A DNA stretch of 64,000 nt from Mycobacterium sp. 141 (lineage in GTDB: Bacteria; Actinomycetota; Actinomycetes; Mycobacteriales; Mycobacteriaceae). The number at the start of each line of letters is the position of its first letter. The first letter of the stretch is position 1. A program made the translations under genes and the position numbers. Location of the stretch: contig NZ_KB908255.1 of assembly GCF_000382405.1 (NCBI RefSeq), forward strand, positions 186,001 through 250,000. Direction: 5' to 3'. The notes under the pieces are model-generated. The model searched no databases, was not told the DNA's origin, and worked only from the letters and a program-made list of their open reading frames with translations. Positions 1 to 10,699 of the stretch are shown piece by piece.

Positions 1-1322
1 TGGTCGACGCGGGCCCCACCGAGTTCACCGGATTCAACGAATTGACTTCCGAGGCAAGGATTCTCGGTATCTTCGTGGACGGTAAGCGGGTTCCGGTGGT
101 CGGGCACGAGGGGCTGGACGCCGATCGCGTCGAGCTGATTTTGGACCGCACCCCGTTCTACGCCGAGTCCGGTGGGCAGATCGCCGACGAAGGCGCCATC
201 GCGGGGACCGGTAGCTCGGAAACCGCACGGGCGGCGGTCACCGATGTGCAGAAGATCGCCAAGACCTTGTGGGCGCATCGCGTCAACGTGGAATCCGGCG
301 AGTTTGTCGAAGGCGACACCGTCGTCGCGGCCGTCGATCCCAAGTGGCGCCACGGTGCCACCCAGGGCCACTCCGGCACCCACATGGTGCACGCTGCGCT
401 GCGAGAGGTGTTGGGGCCCAACGCTGTTCAGGCTGGCTCTCTGAACCGGCCGGGCTACCTGCGGTTCGACTTCAACTGGCAGGGTGCGCTCACCGAGGGC
501 CAGCGCACGCAGATCGAGGAAGTCGCCAACGAGGCCGTCGAAGCCGACTACGAGGTGCACACCTTCAGCACCGAGCTGTCCAAGGCCAAGGCGATGGGTG
601 CGATGGCGTTGTTCGGCGAGAACTACCCGGACGAGGTTCGGGTGGTCGAGATTGGCGGACCGTTCTCGCTGGAACTGTGCGGCGGCACCCACGTGCACAA
701 CTCGGCGCAGATCGGCCCGGTCACCATTCTGGGTGAATCCTCGGTCGGCTCCGGGGTACGCCGGGTCGAGGCCTATGTCGGACTGGAATCGTTCCGGCAT
801 CTGGCCAAGGAGCGGGCACTGATGGCGGGGCTGGCGTCGACGCTCAAGGTGCCGTCGGAGGAGGTGCCCGCGCGCGTCGCCAACCTGGTGGAGCGGCTCA
901 GGGCCGCCGAGAAGGAACTCGACAAGGCGCGTCTGGCCAACGCCAGGGCGGCCGCCGCCAATGCTGCGGCGGGGGCGGAGACCATCGGCAAGGTTCGGGT
1001 GGTGGCGCAGCGGATGGCTGCGGGGATCTCGGCGGCAGATCTGCGCAGCCTTGTCGGGGACATCAAGAGCAAGCTCGGCAGTGATCCGGCCGTCATTGCG
1101 TTGCTCGCCGAGGGCGAGGACGATGCGGTGCCGTTCGTGGTGTCGGTCAATCCCGGCGCCCAGGATCTCGGGCTGCGAGCCAACGAGCTGGTGAAGCAAC
1201 TCGCGGCCCCGGTGAACGGTCGCGGCGGTGGTAAGGCCGACATGGCACAAGGTTCCGGTAAGGGGGCGGCGGGTATCGACGCGGCATTGGCCGCGCTGCG
1301 TGCCGAGATCGGCCGGAGTTAG
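1..1322 (+). CDS. alaS: Alanyl-tRNA synthetase, C-terminal part (5' end outside window)
   Basis: Charges tRNA-Ala with alanine in the cytoplasm. The reading frame is already open at base 3, so this is the 3' part of a longer gene, about 440 visible codons. The editing-domain zinc ligands are visible: an HxxxH motif (HSGTH, bases 369-383) and a CxxxH motif (CGGTH, Cys codon at 678). The C-terminal part is a coiled, Ala/Glu-rich stretch followed by the glycine-rich DHHA1 domain ending [11 protein letters not shown]. ruvX follows after four bases, as in other mycobacteria (alaS-ruvX-mltG-aroE). The catalytic domain lies upstream of the window and cannot be checked. Confidence 0.97.
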   Translation, partial: VDAGPTEFTGFNELTSEARILGIFVDGKRVPVVGHEGLDADRVELILDRTPFYAESGGQIADEGAIAGTGSSETARAAVTDVQKIAKTLWAHRVNVESGEFVEGDTVVAAVDPKWRHGATQGHSGTHMVHAALREVLGPNAVQAGSLNRPGYLRFDFNWQGALTEGQRTQIEEVANEAVEADYEVHTFSTELSKAKAMGAMALFGENYPDEVRVVEIGGPFSLELCGGTHVHNSAQIGPVTILGESSVGSGVRRVEAYVGLESFRHLAKERALMAGLASTLKVPSEEVPARVANLVERLRAAEKELDKARLANARAAAANAAAGAETIGKVRVVAQRMAAGISAADLRSLVGDIKSKLGSDPAVIALLAEGEDDAVPFVVSVNPGAQDLGLRANELVKQLAAPVNGRGGGKADMAQGSGKGAAGIDAALAALRAEIGRS

Positions 1323-1326
1323 CCCG

Positions 1327-1875
1327 GTGCCGAGCAGCGACGAGCAGTCTTCCCCTCGCTCCGCTCGACCGGATCGCCCGGGCACCGATGACCCCGGCCG
1401 CGGCCGACGCATCGGCATCGACGTGGGCACCGTCCGCATCGGCGTGGCCAGCAGTGACCCGGACGGTATTCTGGCGACGCCGGTGGAAACGGTGTTGCGG
1501 GATCGGCGTGACCGGGCCGGCGGGAAGCATCTGCGTCGGCTGGTCGGCATTGTCGGCGAGTACGAAGCTGTCGAAGTGATCGTCGGATTGCCACGCACGC
1601 TGGCTGATCGGGTCGGTACATCGGCGCACGATGCGATTGATCTCGCCGAGCAGTTGGCGCGCCGGATCACGCCGACGCCGGTACGGCTGGCCGACGAACG
1701 ACTCACCACCGTCTCCGCACAACGGTCGTTGCGCGACGCCGGGGTTCGTGCGAAGGGGCAGAAAGCGGTGATCGACCAGGTTGCTGCAGTGGGCATTCTG
1801 CAGAGCTGGTTGGATCAGCGGCGGGCGGCCCTGGCCGTGCGCGACGAGAGCCGCGGAGAGGGCACGGATGGCTGA
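1327..1875 (+). CDS. ruvX: Putative pre-16S rRNA nuclease / Holliday junction resolvase-like YqgF
   Basis: RNase H-fold protein of the YqgF/RuvX family, implicated in 16S rRNA 5' end maturation. The family signature [15 protein letters not shown] sits near residue 35, and the later acidic motif region ([20 protein letters not shown]) is present. I chose GTG 1327 as start because it follows the alaS stop by four bases and gives 182 residues, close to the usual mycobacterial size; the frame is open further upstream inside alaS. The N-terminal 30 residues are polar and probably disordered. The stop overlaps the mltG start by 8 bases (ATGGCTGA), so the two genes are probably translationally coupled. 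Confidence 0.93.
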   Translation: MPSSDEQSSPRSARPDRPGTDDPGRGRRIGIDVGTVRIGVASSDPDGILATPVETVLRDRRDRAGGKHLRRLVGIVGEYEAVEVIVGLPRTLADRVGTSAHDAIDLAEQLARRITPTPVRLADERLTTVSAQRSLRDAGVRAKGQKAVIDQVAAVGILQSWLDQRRAALAVRDESRGEGTDG

Positions 1876-3112
1876 CAAGTGGGGTGGCGAGCGGGCGCAA
1901 CCCGTCGCGGTGGGACCACCACGACGGGGTATGAGCCGCTCCGAACGCATGCGTCAGGTCCGCAGGAACCGCCGTCGCCGGGTCACGCGAGCTGCGTCGC
2001 TGCTGCTGCTCGTCGTCGTGGCGATCGCCGCGGTGTTCCTCGGTTCCAAGCTATGGCACAGCTTCTCCGGCGGCGGCAACGACTATGCCGGTGACGGCGT
2101 ATCCGATCTGGTCATCCAGGTCCACGACGGCGACTCCACCACCGCGATCGCCAAGACGTTGTACGACCACAAGGTGGTGGCCACGGTCAAGGCGTTCGTC
2201 GACGCCGCCCAGGGCAACTCTGCGATCACGTCGATCCAGCCCGGCTACTACAAGTTGCGCACCGAGATCCCCGCGGCCAATGCCGTCACGCGGCTGGTCG
2301 ATCCGAACAGCCGAGTGGGCAAGCTCACCATCCCAGAAGGACGTCAGCTCGACGACATCACCGACGTCAAGACCAACGCTGTCACCGACGGCATCTTCAG
2401 CCTGATCTCGAAGGCGTCGTGCGTGATACTCGACGGTATCGAGCGGTGCGTTTCGGTCGACGACCTTCGCTCGGCCGCCGGATCGACGCCCGTGGCTGCG
2501 CTGGGGGTTCCGCAGTGGGCCGCCGGACCGGTGACGGCGATGGGCAATGACCATCGCCGGCTGGAAGGGTTGATCGCGCCGGGCACCTGGAACATCGACC
2601 CGGCCGCACCGGCCCAGTCCATCCTGTCGACGCTGATCTCCTCCAGCGCTTCGGTGTACACGCAGGGCGGCCTGCTGGACACCGCCTCTGCCTTGAACAT
2701 GTCGCCGTACCAGATCCTCACGGTCGGCTCGCTCGTACAGCGGGAAGCCAAGCCACAGGATTTCGCAAAGGTCGGGCGGGTGATTTACAACCGGCTGGCC
2801 GAGCACCGCAAGCTGGAGTTCGATTCGACGGTCAACTACTCGCTGGACCGCCAGGAAGTGGCCACCACCGATGTTGACCGGGCCAAGGCCACGCCGTGGA
2901 ACTCCTATGTCCGCGAAGGACTTCCGGAGACCCCGATCTGCTCGCCGGGCGCCGACGCGCTGGACGCCGCTGAGCGACCTGCGCCGGGGGACTGGTTGTA
3001 CTTCGTGACCATCGACATGCAGGGCACGACGCTCTTCACTCGCGACTACAACCAGCACCTGGCCAACATCGAACTGGCGCGACACAACGGTGTCCTCGAC
3101 AGTGCACGATAG
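1868..3112 (+). CDS. mltG: Endolytic murein transglycosylase MltG (YceG family)
   Basis: Membrane-anchored lytic transglycosylase that cleaves nascent glycan strands and so terminates peptidoglycan polymerisation. It has 414 residues, with a very basic cytoplasmic N-terminus (RRNRRRR near residue 35), one transmembrane helix at about residues 43-60, then a LysM-like subdomain and the YceG domain. The catalytic glutamate is probably Glu293 in the motif SLVQREAK, followed by the family pattern VIYNRL and the substrate-loop motif [10 protein letters not shown] started at ATG 1868, which overlaps the ruvX stop. The gene ends just before aroE, whose frame is also open across the mltG stop. Confidence 0.93.
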   Translation: MADKWGGERAQPVAVGPPRRGMSRSERMRQVRRNRRRRVTRAASLLLLVVVAIAAVFLGSKLWHSFSGGGNDYAGDGVSDLVIQVHDGDSTTAIAKTLYDHKVVATVKAFVDAAQGNSAITSIQPGYYKLRTEIPAANAVTRLVDPNSRVGKLTIPEGRQLDDITDVKTNAVTDGIFSLISKASCVILDGIERCVSVDDLRSAAGSTPVAALGVPQWAAGPVTAMGNDHRRLEGLIAPGTWNIDPAAPAQSILSTLISSSASVYTQGGLLDTASALNMSPYQILTVGSLVQREAKPQDFAKVGRVIYNRLAEHRKLEFDSTVNYSLDRQEVATTDVDRAKATPWNSYVREGLPETPICSPGADALDAAERPAPGDWLYFVTIDMQGTTLFTRDYNQHLANIELARHNGVLDSAR

Positions 3113-3125
3113 GCGGCCTGCCGTC

Positions 3126-3929
3126 GTGGAACATAGGGTCCGCAAGGCCGCGGTTCTCGGCTCGCCGATCGCCCACTCGCGGTCTCCGCAACTGCACCTG
3201 GCCGCCTACCGAGCGTTGGGTCTGGCGGCGTGGACCTACGAGCGCATCGAGTGCACTGCCGAACAGCTGCCGGCACTGGTGTCCGGGCTCGGGCCGGAAT
3301 GGGTCGGGCTGTCGGTCACCATGCCCGGTAAGTTCGCCGCGCTGGAGTTCGCCGAGGAGCGCACCGAGCGGGCGCGGCTGATCGGTTCGGCCAACACGCT
3401 GGTTCGCATTCCCGGTGGCTGGCGCGCGGACAACACCGATATCGACGGTGTGACGGGCGCACTCGGCTCCGTCGAGGGCGCAGCGATCGTCGTCGGCTCC
3501 GGTGGCACTGCCCCCGCCGCGGTGCTCGGGCTGGCCGAACTCGGTGCGCAGCGCATCACGATCGTGGCCCGCAACGCGGACAAGGCCGCGCCGCTGGTCG
3601 AACTGGCCGCCGGGCGTGGCGTCGCGAGCAGTTGGTGCGATCTCGACGACGCCGAGCTCGCCACCGTGGTCGCCGATTCCGCGGTCGCGGTGAGCACCAT
3701 CCCGGCCGATGCCGCCGCACCGTACGCTCCGGTGCTCGCTGCGGTGCCGCGGCTGCTCGACGCCATCTACGACCCATGGCCGACGCCGCTGGCCGCTGCG
3801 GTGCAGGCTGCCGGCGGTGAAGTCGTCAGCGGCCTGCATATGCTGCTGAACCAGGCCGTCACCCAGGTGGAACTGTTCACGGGGATGACTGCTCCGAAGG
3901 ACGCGATGCGGACGGCCCTGTTCGGCTGA
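3126..3929 (+). CDS. aroE: Shikimate dehydrogenase
   Basis: Reduces 3-dehydroshikimate to shikimate with NADPH in aromatic amino acid and folate precursor synthesis. The substrate-binding motif GSPIAHSRSP is near the N-terminus, the catalytic lysine lies in SVTMPGKF, NTDIDG binds shikimate, and a GSGGTAPAAV dinucleotide loop follows. GTG 3126 is preferred: AGGCGG lies nine bases upstream and the 267-residue product matches mycobacterial homologues. GTG codons at 3090 and 3102 are in frame but overlap mltG and lack a Shine-Dalgarno. The other shikimate genes (aroC, aroK, aroB) lie 3 kb downstream, beyond the sigma-factor module. Confidence 0.95.
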   Translation: MEHRVRKAAVLGSPIAHSRSPQLHLAAYRALGLAAWTYERIECTAEQLPALVSGLGPEWVGLSVTMPGKFAALEFAEERTERARLIGSANTLVRIPGGWRADNTDIDGVTGALGSVEGAAIVVGSGGTAPAAVLGLAELGAQRITIVARNADKAAPLVELAAGRGVASSWCDLDDAELATVVADSAVAVSTIPADAAAPYAPVLAAVPRLLDAIYDPWPTPLAAAVQAAGGEVVSGLHMLLNQAVTQVELFTGMTAPKDAMRTALFG

Positions 3930-3972
3930 AACAGCGTCATCCGAGCCTTTGCGGGACAGTTAGCCTCGGTGG

Positions 3973-4398
3973 ATGGGGGTGTGGGCTGTCGGGGTTACGG
4001 TCATCTGGCTGCTGGTACTCAGCACTTACGACTTCATGCAGCGGCGGCTGCCGAACTGGCTGACGATGCCCGGTGGTGTGCTGATCGTGGTTGGCGCAAC
4101 GCTTTTCGGCCATGGCGCCGCAGCACTCGCGGGTGGTGCCGCGCTGGCGGCGGTTTACCTGCTGGTGCATCTGATAGCACCTGCCGCGCTCGGCGGCGGT
4201 GACGTGAAGCTCGCCGTCGGCGTAGGCGCGCTGACCGGGGCTTTCGGGCCCGACGTATGGGTACTCGCGGCGCTGGCTGCGCCACTGCTCACTGTGGTGA
4301 TCGCGGGTGGCGCGGCGCTGCGCGGCATTCCGACCGTGCCGCACGGACCGTCGATGTGCGTGGCCAGTGCCGCGGCGATCGGGTTGGTGGTGTTGTGA
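3973..4398 (+). CDS. Minimal prepilin peptidase (A24 leader peptidase family)
   Basis: Small polytopic membrane protein of 141 residues with the two aspartyl protease motifs of type IV prepilin peptidases: YDFMQRRLPN (Asp20) and the GxGD-type GGGDVKL (Asp77). It lacks the N-terminal methyltransferase domain of canonical PilD, as is usual for the short actinobacterial forms. It probably cleaves leader peptides of Flp/Tad-type pilins, but no pilus genes lie in this window, so the substrate is encoded elsewhere. Position directly after aroE matches the conserved hypothetical gene found there in other mycobacteria. The end faces a convergent gene across a long perfect inverted repeat. Confidence 0.85.
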   Translation: MGVWAVGVTVIWLLVLSTYDFMQRRLPNWLTMPGGVLIVVGATLFGHGAAALAGGAALAAVYLLVHLIAPAALGGGDVKLAVGVGALTGAFGPDVWVLAALAAPLLTVVIAGGAALRGIPTVPHGPSMCVASAAAIGLVVL

Positions 4399-4404
4399 GC
4401 CCGT

Positions 4405-4461
4405 CGAATGTGAAGTTGTGTTCGACGAATCGCCGAATTCTCGTACACAACTTCACATTCG
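4405..4461. repeat. Perfect 17-bp inverted repeat between convergent genes
   Basis: Arms at 4405-4421 (CGAATGTGAAGTTGTGT) and 4445-4461 (its exact reverse complement) enclose a 23-base loop. It lies between the prepilin peptidase gene ending at 4398 and the oppositely oriented gene ending at 4499, so it is best placed as a bidirectional terminator. It has no T-run, which is common for mycobacterial terminators. The stem is unusually AT-rich for this genome, so it could also be a protein-binding or mobile repeat. Confidence 0.75.
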
Positions 4462-4498
4462 GCGGCCCGGCGGCCCAACGGCCTGGCCGGCCCGACGG

Positions 4499-5074
4499 TC
4501 AGCGGTAGCCGCGCTTGAGCAGATGCTTGGCGCCGGCCTCCATGGCGGCCGGCGTTGCGGGATCGAAGTCGAAGGCGTTGGCCAACCGCGCGGTGATGTT
4601 GAACGCGAAGCCCACTGCCAGCGCGTCCTGGACCTGGGCGGGGGAAACACCGGCGGACAGCACATCGCGGATGTCGTCCTCGGAGACGGCGTCTTCACGG
4701 GACAGCTTGCCGAGCAGGCGAAGCGTCGCCCGCAGGGGTTCGTCGACCGGTGCGGTGTCCAGATCGGCCAGGGTGGCGGTGACCTTGCCCGGATCGCCGT
4801 ACCACTGCCCGGATGTCGCAGAGTGTGCGGCGATGCAGAATGGCGACGCATCGGCCGCAGCCACGTAGGCCGCCATCAGTTCCCGGTCGCCGACCGACCA
4901 TTCCGACGGCCCGCGCATAGCCTCGTGGGTGAGCTCCCCGGCGCCGTAGAAATCCTTGCGGTACAGCGCGAGCTTGACGGCGTCGACCACCGGTTGCCGC
5001 GAGACCAGCCGGATCAACGCCAGCAGGGCCTTGGTTCCCAGTCCATGCCCGTTGTCCAAGATGCCGAGCCTCAT
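4499..5074 (-). CDS. AhpD-like / carboxymuconolactone decarboxylase family protein
   Basis: 191-residue protein of the AhpD-like alkylhydroperoxidase superfamily. The active-site segment reads SPFCIAAHSAT, with Cys80 and His84. This keeps the conserved cysteine-histidine pair but lacks a second cysteine in a CxxC, so classical AhpD peroxidase activity is doubtful. It is the last gene of a minus-strand operon; its ATG overlaps the stop of the preceding gene by four bases (5071-5074). ECF42 sigma factors commonly sit beside DGPF and AhpD-like genes, so it is probably an effector of that module. The actual substrate is unknown. Confidence 0.8.
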   Translation of the reverse strand: MRLGILDNGHGLGTKALLALIRLVSRQPVVDAVKLALYRKDFYGAGELTHEAMRGPSEWSVGDRELMAAYVAAADASPFCIAAHSATSGQWYGDPGKVTATLADLDTAPVDEPLRATLRLLGKLSREDAVSEDDIRDVLSAGVSPAQVQDALAVGFAFNITARLANAFDFDPATPAAMEAGAKHLLKRGYR

Positions 5075-5391
5075 CGCCGATCACCTTTCCCGCCGGTCAC
5101 TCGGGCCAGTGCGCCAAGGGCATTGGTGTACGGCCGGTCGGCCTGACCGACCGCCGCGCAGACCACGATTTCGAAGATCTGGTCCTCACTCAGGCCCGTC
5201 GACCGGGCCGCCGCGACGTCGTCGTCGGTCACGGTGTCCGAGCGGTGAGCGACCTTGCCCACCAGCGTCCGTAGTGGATCGTCGGGGACGTTATTGTCGA
5301 ATGCACTCTGCCGCAGAGCTTTTGGCGCGGTTCCCTGCTCGCCGAGCACACGGGCGATCAGTTCGCTACGTAGTCGGGAGATGTCGGTCAT
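5071..5391 (-). CDS. Small carboxymuconolactone decarboxylase-like protein
   Basis: 106-residue protein, all-helical in appearance, whose C-terminal half (SEDQIFEIVVCAAVGQADRPYTNALGAL) resembles the CMD/AhpD fold. The CxxxH active-site motif is absent, so it is probably structural or a partner of the next gene rather than a peroxidase. The start ATG 5391 has GAGAGGATC upstream and lies 26 bases inside the 3' end of the sigma-factor gene; the stop overlaps the next start by four bases. Both overlaps indicate one operon. Assignment to the family rests on the C-terminal pattern only. Confidence 0.7.
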   Translation of the reverse strand: MTDISRLRSELIARVLGEQGTAPKALRQSAFDNNVPDDPLRTLVGKVAHRSDTVTDDDVAAARSTGLSEDQIFEIVVCAAVGQADRPYTNALGALARVTGGKGDRR

Positions 5392-6601
5392 CGTGGTGAT
5401 CCTCTCGAGGGGCGCAGGCGATCCGCTGTTGCAGGACCGCCTGTTCGGCGGGGTTGGCGGTGAGCTCGAGGGCGCGGCGATCGGCGACGCGGGCCGCCGC
5501 GGGGGTACCGAGCGCACGCAGGAGATCGGCCCGGGTGGCGTGGTAAAGGTGATACCGGTCGAGTTCGCCTGCGAGCAGGTCTAATTCGGCCATCGCCGCT
5601 TGGGGCCCCGAGCGGTACCGCAGCGCGATGGCACGGTGCAGGCGGGTGACCGGCGACGGTTCGAGGTGCAGCAGCATGTCGTAGAGCAGCACGATCTGCT
5701 CCCAGTCGGTGTCCTCCCAGTGTGCGGCTTCGGCATGACAGGCGACGATGGCAGCCTGCAGCTGATAGGGGCCGGGGCGACGCTGCTGGGCAGCGCGGGC
5801 CAGCACTCGGTTGGCCTGCTCGATCGCATCGGAGTCCCAACGCGACCGGTCCTGGTGTTGCAGCTGGACGAGGTGGCCCGCCGCATCGAAGCGGGCCGCG
5901 GCCCGAGCGCGATGCAGCCGGATCAATGCCAGCAGACCCGCGACCTCCGGCTCGGTCGGCATCAACTGGTCCAACAGCGACGCCAACCACTTTGCGTCGT
6001 CGACCAGATCGTGGGCTTGCGCCCGCTCGGCCGTCGAGAGGTAGCCCTCGTTGAACAGCAGGTAGATCACGGCGAGGACCTCGGAGAGCCGCGGGCCCAG
6101 CTCATCGTCGGCGGGAATCCGGTAGGGGATCGCGGCCTGGGTGATCTTCTGCTTGGCCCGCGTGATCCGCTGCGCCATCGTCGTCTCGTGCACCAGGAAC
6201 GCGCGGGCGATCTGCGCTGTCGTCAGCCCGCACACCACCCGCAGTGTCAGCGCGATCTGCGCCTGCCGCGGCAGCGCCGGGTGACAGCACGTGAAGATCA
6301 GCTGCAGCCGCTCGTCGGGCTCGGGCTGCACGGGCCACTGCAGTTGCGCGAGTTTGGTGAGGTAGTTCTGTTCGCGCCGCAGCACGTCGAGGGCGCGGTG
6401 GCGGGCGACGGTCAACAACCAGGCGTCCGGCCGCGACGGGATTCCCTCCACGGGCCAGCGCCGCAGGGCGGCCAGCACGGCGTCCTGAACCAGGTCTTCG
6501 GCGGTGGTGAAATCGCCGGTGACGTGGATCAGCGACGCGGCCAGCCGGCCTGCGTGCTCGCGCACCACGCGGGCCAACTGATCATTGACCGCATCAGTCA
6601 C
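5366..6601 (-). CDS. ECF42-type RNA polymerase sigma factor with C-terminal TPR-like extension
   Basis: 411-residue extracytoplasmic-function sigma factor. Region 2 is at about residues 10-80 (AEDLVQDAVLAALRRWP) and region 4 at about 115-170 (LTLRVVCGLTTAQIARAF then ETTMAQRITRAKQ). The remaining 230 residues are the helical extension typical of ECF42 (YLLFNEGYLS, LLYDMLLHLEPSPVTRLHRAIAL). ECF42 factors lack an anti-sigma gene and are controlled through this extension. The start overlaps the upstream DGPF gene by four bases, the classic ECF42 arrangement. Targets usually include the DGPF genes themselves, so autoregulation of this operon is likely. Confidence 0.9.
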   Translation of the reverse strand: MTDAVNDQLARVVREHAGRLAASLIHVTGDFTTAEDLVQDAVLAALRRWPVEGIPSRPDAWLLTVARHRALDVLRREQNYLTKLAQLQWPVQPEPDERLQLIFTCCHPALPRQAQIALTLRVVCGLTTAQIARAFLVHETTMAQRITRAKQKITQAAIPYRIPADDELGPRLSEVLAVIYLLFNEGYLSTAERAQAHDLVDDAKWLASLLDQLMPTEPEVAGLLALIRLHRARAAARFDAAGHLVQLQHQDRSRWDSDAIEQANRVLARAAQQRRPGPYQLQAAIVACHAEAAHWEDTDWEQIVLLYDMLLHLEPSPVTRLHRAIALRYRSGPQAAMAELDLLAGELDRYHLYHATRADLLRALGTPAAARVADRRALELTANPAEQAVLQQRIACAPREDHHDDRHLPTT

Positions 6602-6945
6602 GTCAGCGGCTCGATCGGGCGAACCTCCACCACCGGACAGCCCGGCCAGGTCTTGGCGGCCTGCAGCGCCTCGTCCAGATCGGCTACCTCAATCTCGACG
6701 TATCCGCTCACCACCTCTTTACCCTCGACGAACGGACCGTCGATGATGACCGGCTCGCCGCGGTCGAGGCGCACCGTCGTCGCGGTCTCCGCGGACTTGA
6801 GCTTGCTGCCGCCGCGCAACTTGTCAGCGTTGCCGGCGAACCATTCGTTGACCCGCTCGTAGGCGCGTTGGCGCTCGGCGTCGCTCATCGCCGCCATATC
6901 GCGGGTGAACTGCTCAGTTTCGACGAACATCAGTACGTATTTCAT
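6598..6945 (-). CDS. DGPF-domain (YCII-related) protein of the ECF42 module
   Basis: 115-residue ferredoxin-like-fold protein beginning MKYVLMFVETE and containing the signature IIDGPFVEGKE near residue 70, followed by GYVEIEVADLDEAL. This DGPF domain is the usual genomic partner of ECF42 sigma factors. Its biochemical role is not established; related YCII proteins have a conserved His-Asp pair of unknown function. It is the first gene of the minus-strand operon DGPF - sigma - CMD-like - AhpD-like, divergent from aroC. Confidence 0.85.
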   Translation of the reverse strand: MKYVLMFVETEQFTRDMAAMSDAERQRAYERVNEWFAGNADKLRGGSKLKSAETATTVRLDRGEPVIIDGPFVEGKEVVSGYVEIEVADLDEALQAAKTWPGCPVVEVRPIEPLT

Positions 6946-6992
6946 GAGCCCTTCCCATGTTATTTGCGGTTATTTGCGGTTTCTACAATCAA

Positions 6993-7020
6993 GACGATCG
7001 GCAGCGCCCGAGATACGACA
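6993..7020 (-). promoter_or_regulatory. Candidate ECF42-type promoter of the DGPF-sigma operon
   Basis: Upstream of the DGPF gene the minus strand reads TGTCGT (7020-7015) followed by CGATCGTC (7000-6993). This resembles the ECF42 consensus described in streptomycetes (TGTCGA at -35, CGA or CGTC-like at -10). Between this site and the ATG lies a tandem TATTTGCGGT repeat (6961-6980). The assignment is by pattern only, and the spacing depends on which -10 half is used (14 or 18 bases). Confidence 0.35.
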
Positions 7021-7079
7021 CCATCGACGCTCGAACAGGGATTTCCGCGGGCAAAATGCGACGTGGGAGAATGACAAGC

Positions 7080-8305
7080 GTGTTGCGTTGGACCACAGCT
7101 GGTGAATCGCATGGCCGCGCCCTGGTGGCCATGGTCGAGGGCATGGTGGCCGGTGTGCCGGTCACCTCGGAGGACATCGGGGTGCAGCTCAAGCGCCGTC
7201 GTCTCGGCTACGGCCGCGGCGCTCGGATGAAGTTCGAGCAGGACCAGGTAACCATGCTGGCCGGGGTCCGGCACGGGTTGACCCTTGGCGGCCCGATCGC
7301 CATCGAGATCGGCAACACCGAGTGGCCCAAGTGGGAGACGGTGATGGCCCCCGACCCGGTTGACGAGGCCGACCTGGACGTGGCGCGCAACGCACCGCTG
7401 ACCCGGCCGCGGCCCGGCCATGCCGACTACGCAGGCATGCTCAAGTACGGCTTCGACGATGCCCGCCCGGTGTTGGAACGCGCGAGTGCGCGCGAAACCG
7501 CTGCCCGGGTGGCCGCCGGCACCATTGCCCGGGCATTCCTGCGGGAGGCGCTCGGCGTCGAGGTCGTCTCGCACGTCATCTCCATCGGGGCATCGGCGCC
7601 CTATGACGGCCCGCCGCCGCAGCCCCAGGACCTCGAGGCCATCGACGACAGCCCCGTCCGGGCGTTCGACAAGGCCGCCGAGGCCGCCATGATCGTCGAG
7701 ATCGAGGCCGCCAAGAAGGACGGCGACACCCTCGGCGGGGTCGTCGAGGTGGTCGTCACCGGGCTGCCGATCGGGCTGGGCTCGTTCACCAGCGGTGAGA
7801 ACCGGCTCGACAGCCAACTGGCCGGCGCGGTGATGGGCATTCAGGCGATCAAGGGCGTCGAGATCGGCGACGGCTTCGAAACGGCACGCCGCCGCGGCAG
7901 CGTCGCACACGACGAGATGTACCCGGGCCCGGACGGCGTGCTGCGGTCGACCAACCGGGCCGGTGGCCTGGAGGGCGGCATGACCAACGGCCAGGCGTTG
8001 CGGGTGCGCGCCGCCATGAAGCCCATCTCGACCGTTCCGCGGGCCCTGGCCACCGTTGACATGGCGACCGGCGAGGAAGCCGTCGCGATCCACCAGCGCT
8101 CCGACGTATGTGCGGTGCCGGCCGCCGGTGTGGTCGTGGAGACCATGGTGGCGCTCGTGCTGGCCCGCGCCGCGCTGGAGAAATTCGGCGGGGATTCGCT
8201 GGCCGAGACCCGCGCCAATGTCGACGCTTACCTGCGTGCGGTGCGCATGCGAGGAGCAAGTCCGGACGACGCTGAGCGCGAACCAGCGGCACAGGCTCTG
8301 GGCTG

Positions 8306-8306
<1 letters not shown>
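7080..8306 (+). CDS. aroC: Chorismate synthase
   Basis: Converts 5-enolpyruvylshikimate-3-phosphate to chorismate, using reduced FMN. The signature motifs are present: [18 protein letters not shown] at the N-terminus, [37 protein letters not shown] and [19 protein letters not shown] 7080 is chosen because GGGAGA (7065-7070) lies nine bases upstream and the product then begins at the same point as mycobacterial homologues ([11 protein letters not shown]); ATG 7071 is in frame but abuts the Shine-Dalgarno. About 408 residues. The stop overlaps the aroK ATG by one base (TGATG). Confidence 0.96.
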
Positions 8307-10094
<1,788 letters not shown>

Positions 10095-10123
10095 GGTTCC
10101 ACGGCCCGACTTGGCGACGAGCT

Positions 10124-10666
10124 CTACTTGTCGTGCTGCTCGGGCGCCTCGGCGGCACCGGTCTTCTCGGTGTCGTCCGCCGGCGCTCCGGCGTTCACCG
10201 CAGCGAACACGTCGGTATCGGCGTGATCGTGCCGGGTGACCGGCGGTGCCTTGCGGTCGACCAGCCAGCGGCCGAGTGTGACACCGGCGACCGCCGCCAG
10301 AAACATCAGCAGCGCAGTGAACGCGGCGAACGTGGTGATCTCGTTCAGCAGGCCCCCGACGTAGATGCTCTTGTAGAACAGGCCGATGATCCAGGACACC
10401 GCACCGCTGACGACGCCCGCGAAAAGCCCGGCCAGCAGCCAGATCATGGCCAGGTCGGTGCGACGGTCAGGGTCAGGGCTGCGCCGCGCGTTGGCACGGC
10501 CGTCGATGAAGCCCCAGATGACCACCGCGATCGTGAAAACTGCCACCAGCGTCACACTGAACCAGATCGCGTTTCCCGGCGAAGCGTTGATCAGCACACC
10601 TTGGAGCAAGCGCACGATGACCATCGCGGTTGCGAACACCACCCCGCGCAGTAGCCACTTGCTCAT
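10124..10666 (-). CDS. Four-TM membrane protein (B-4DMT family)
   Basis: 180-residue membrane protein with four hydrophobic segments (about residues 5-25, 33-53, 72-95 and 107-130) and a charged C-terminal tail. It matches the actinobacterial B-4DMT transporter-like family and occupies the place of the Rv2536 homologue between the aro genes and pepQ on the opposite strand. The second loop carries an Arg/Asp-rich stretch (RANARRSPDPDRRTD). No substrate can be inferred. It is divergent from pepQ with 33 bases between the starts, so both promoters overlap that gap or neighbouring coding sequence. Confidence 0.75.
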   Translation of the reverse strand: MSKWLLRGVVFATAMVIVRLLQGVLINASPGNAIWFSVTLVAVFTIAVVIWGFIDGRANARRSPDPDRRTDLAMIWLLAGLFAGVVSGAVSWIIGLFYKSIYVGGLLNEITTFAAFTALLMFLAAVAGVTLGRWLVDRKAPPVTRHDHADTDVFAAVNAGAPADDTEKTGAAEAPEQHDK

Positions 10667-10699
10667 GAGGCCACAGCGTAGCGAGTAGCGTCACAGACC

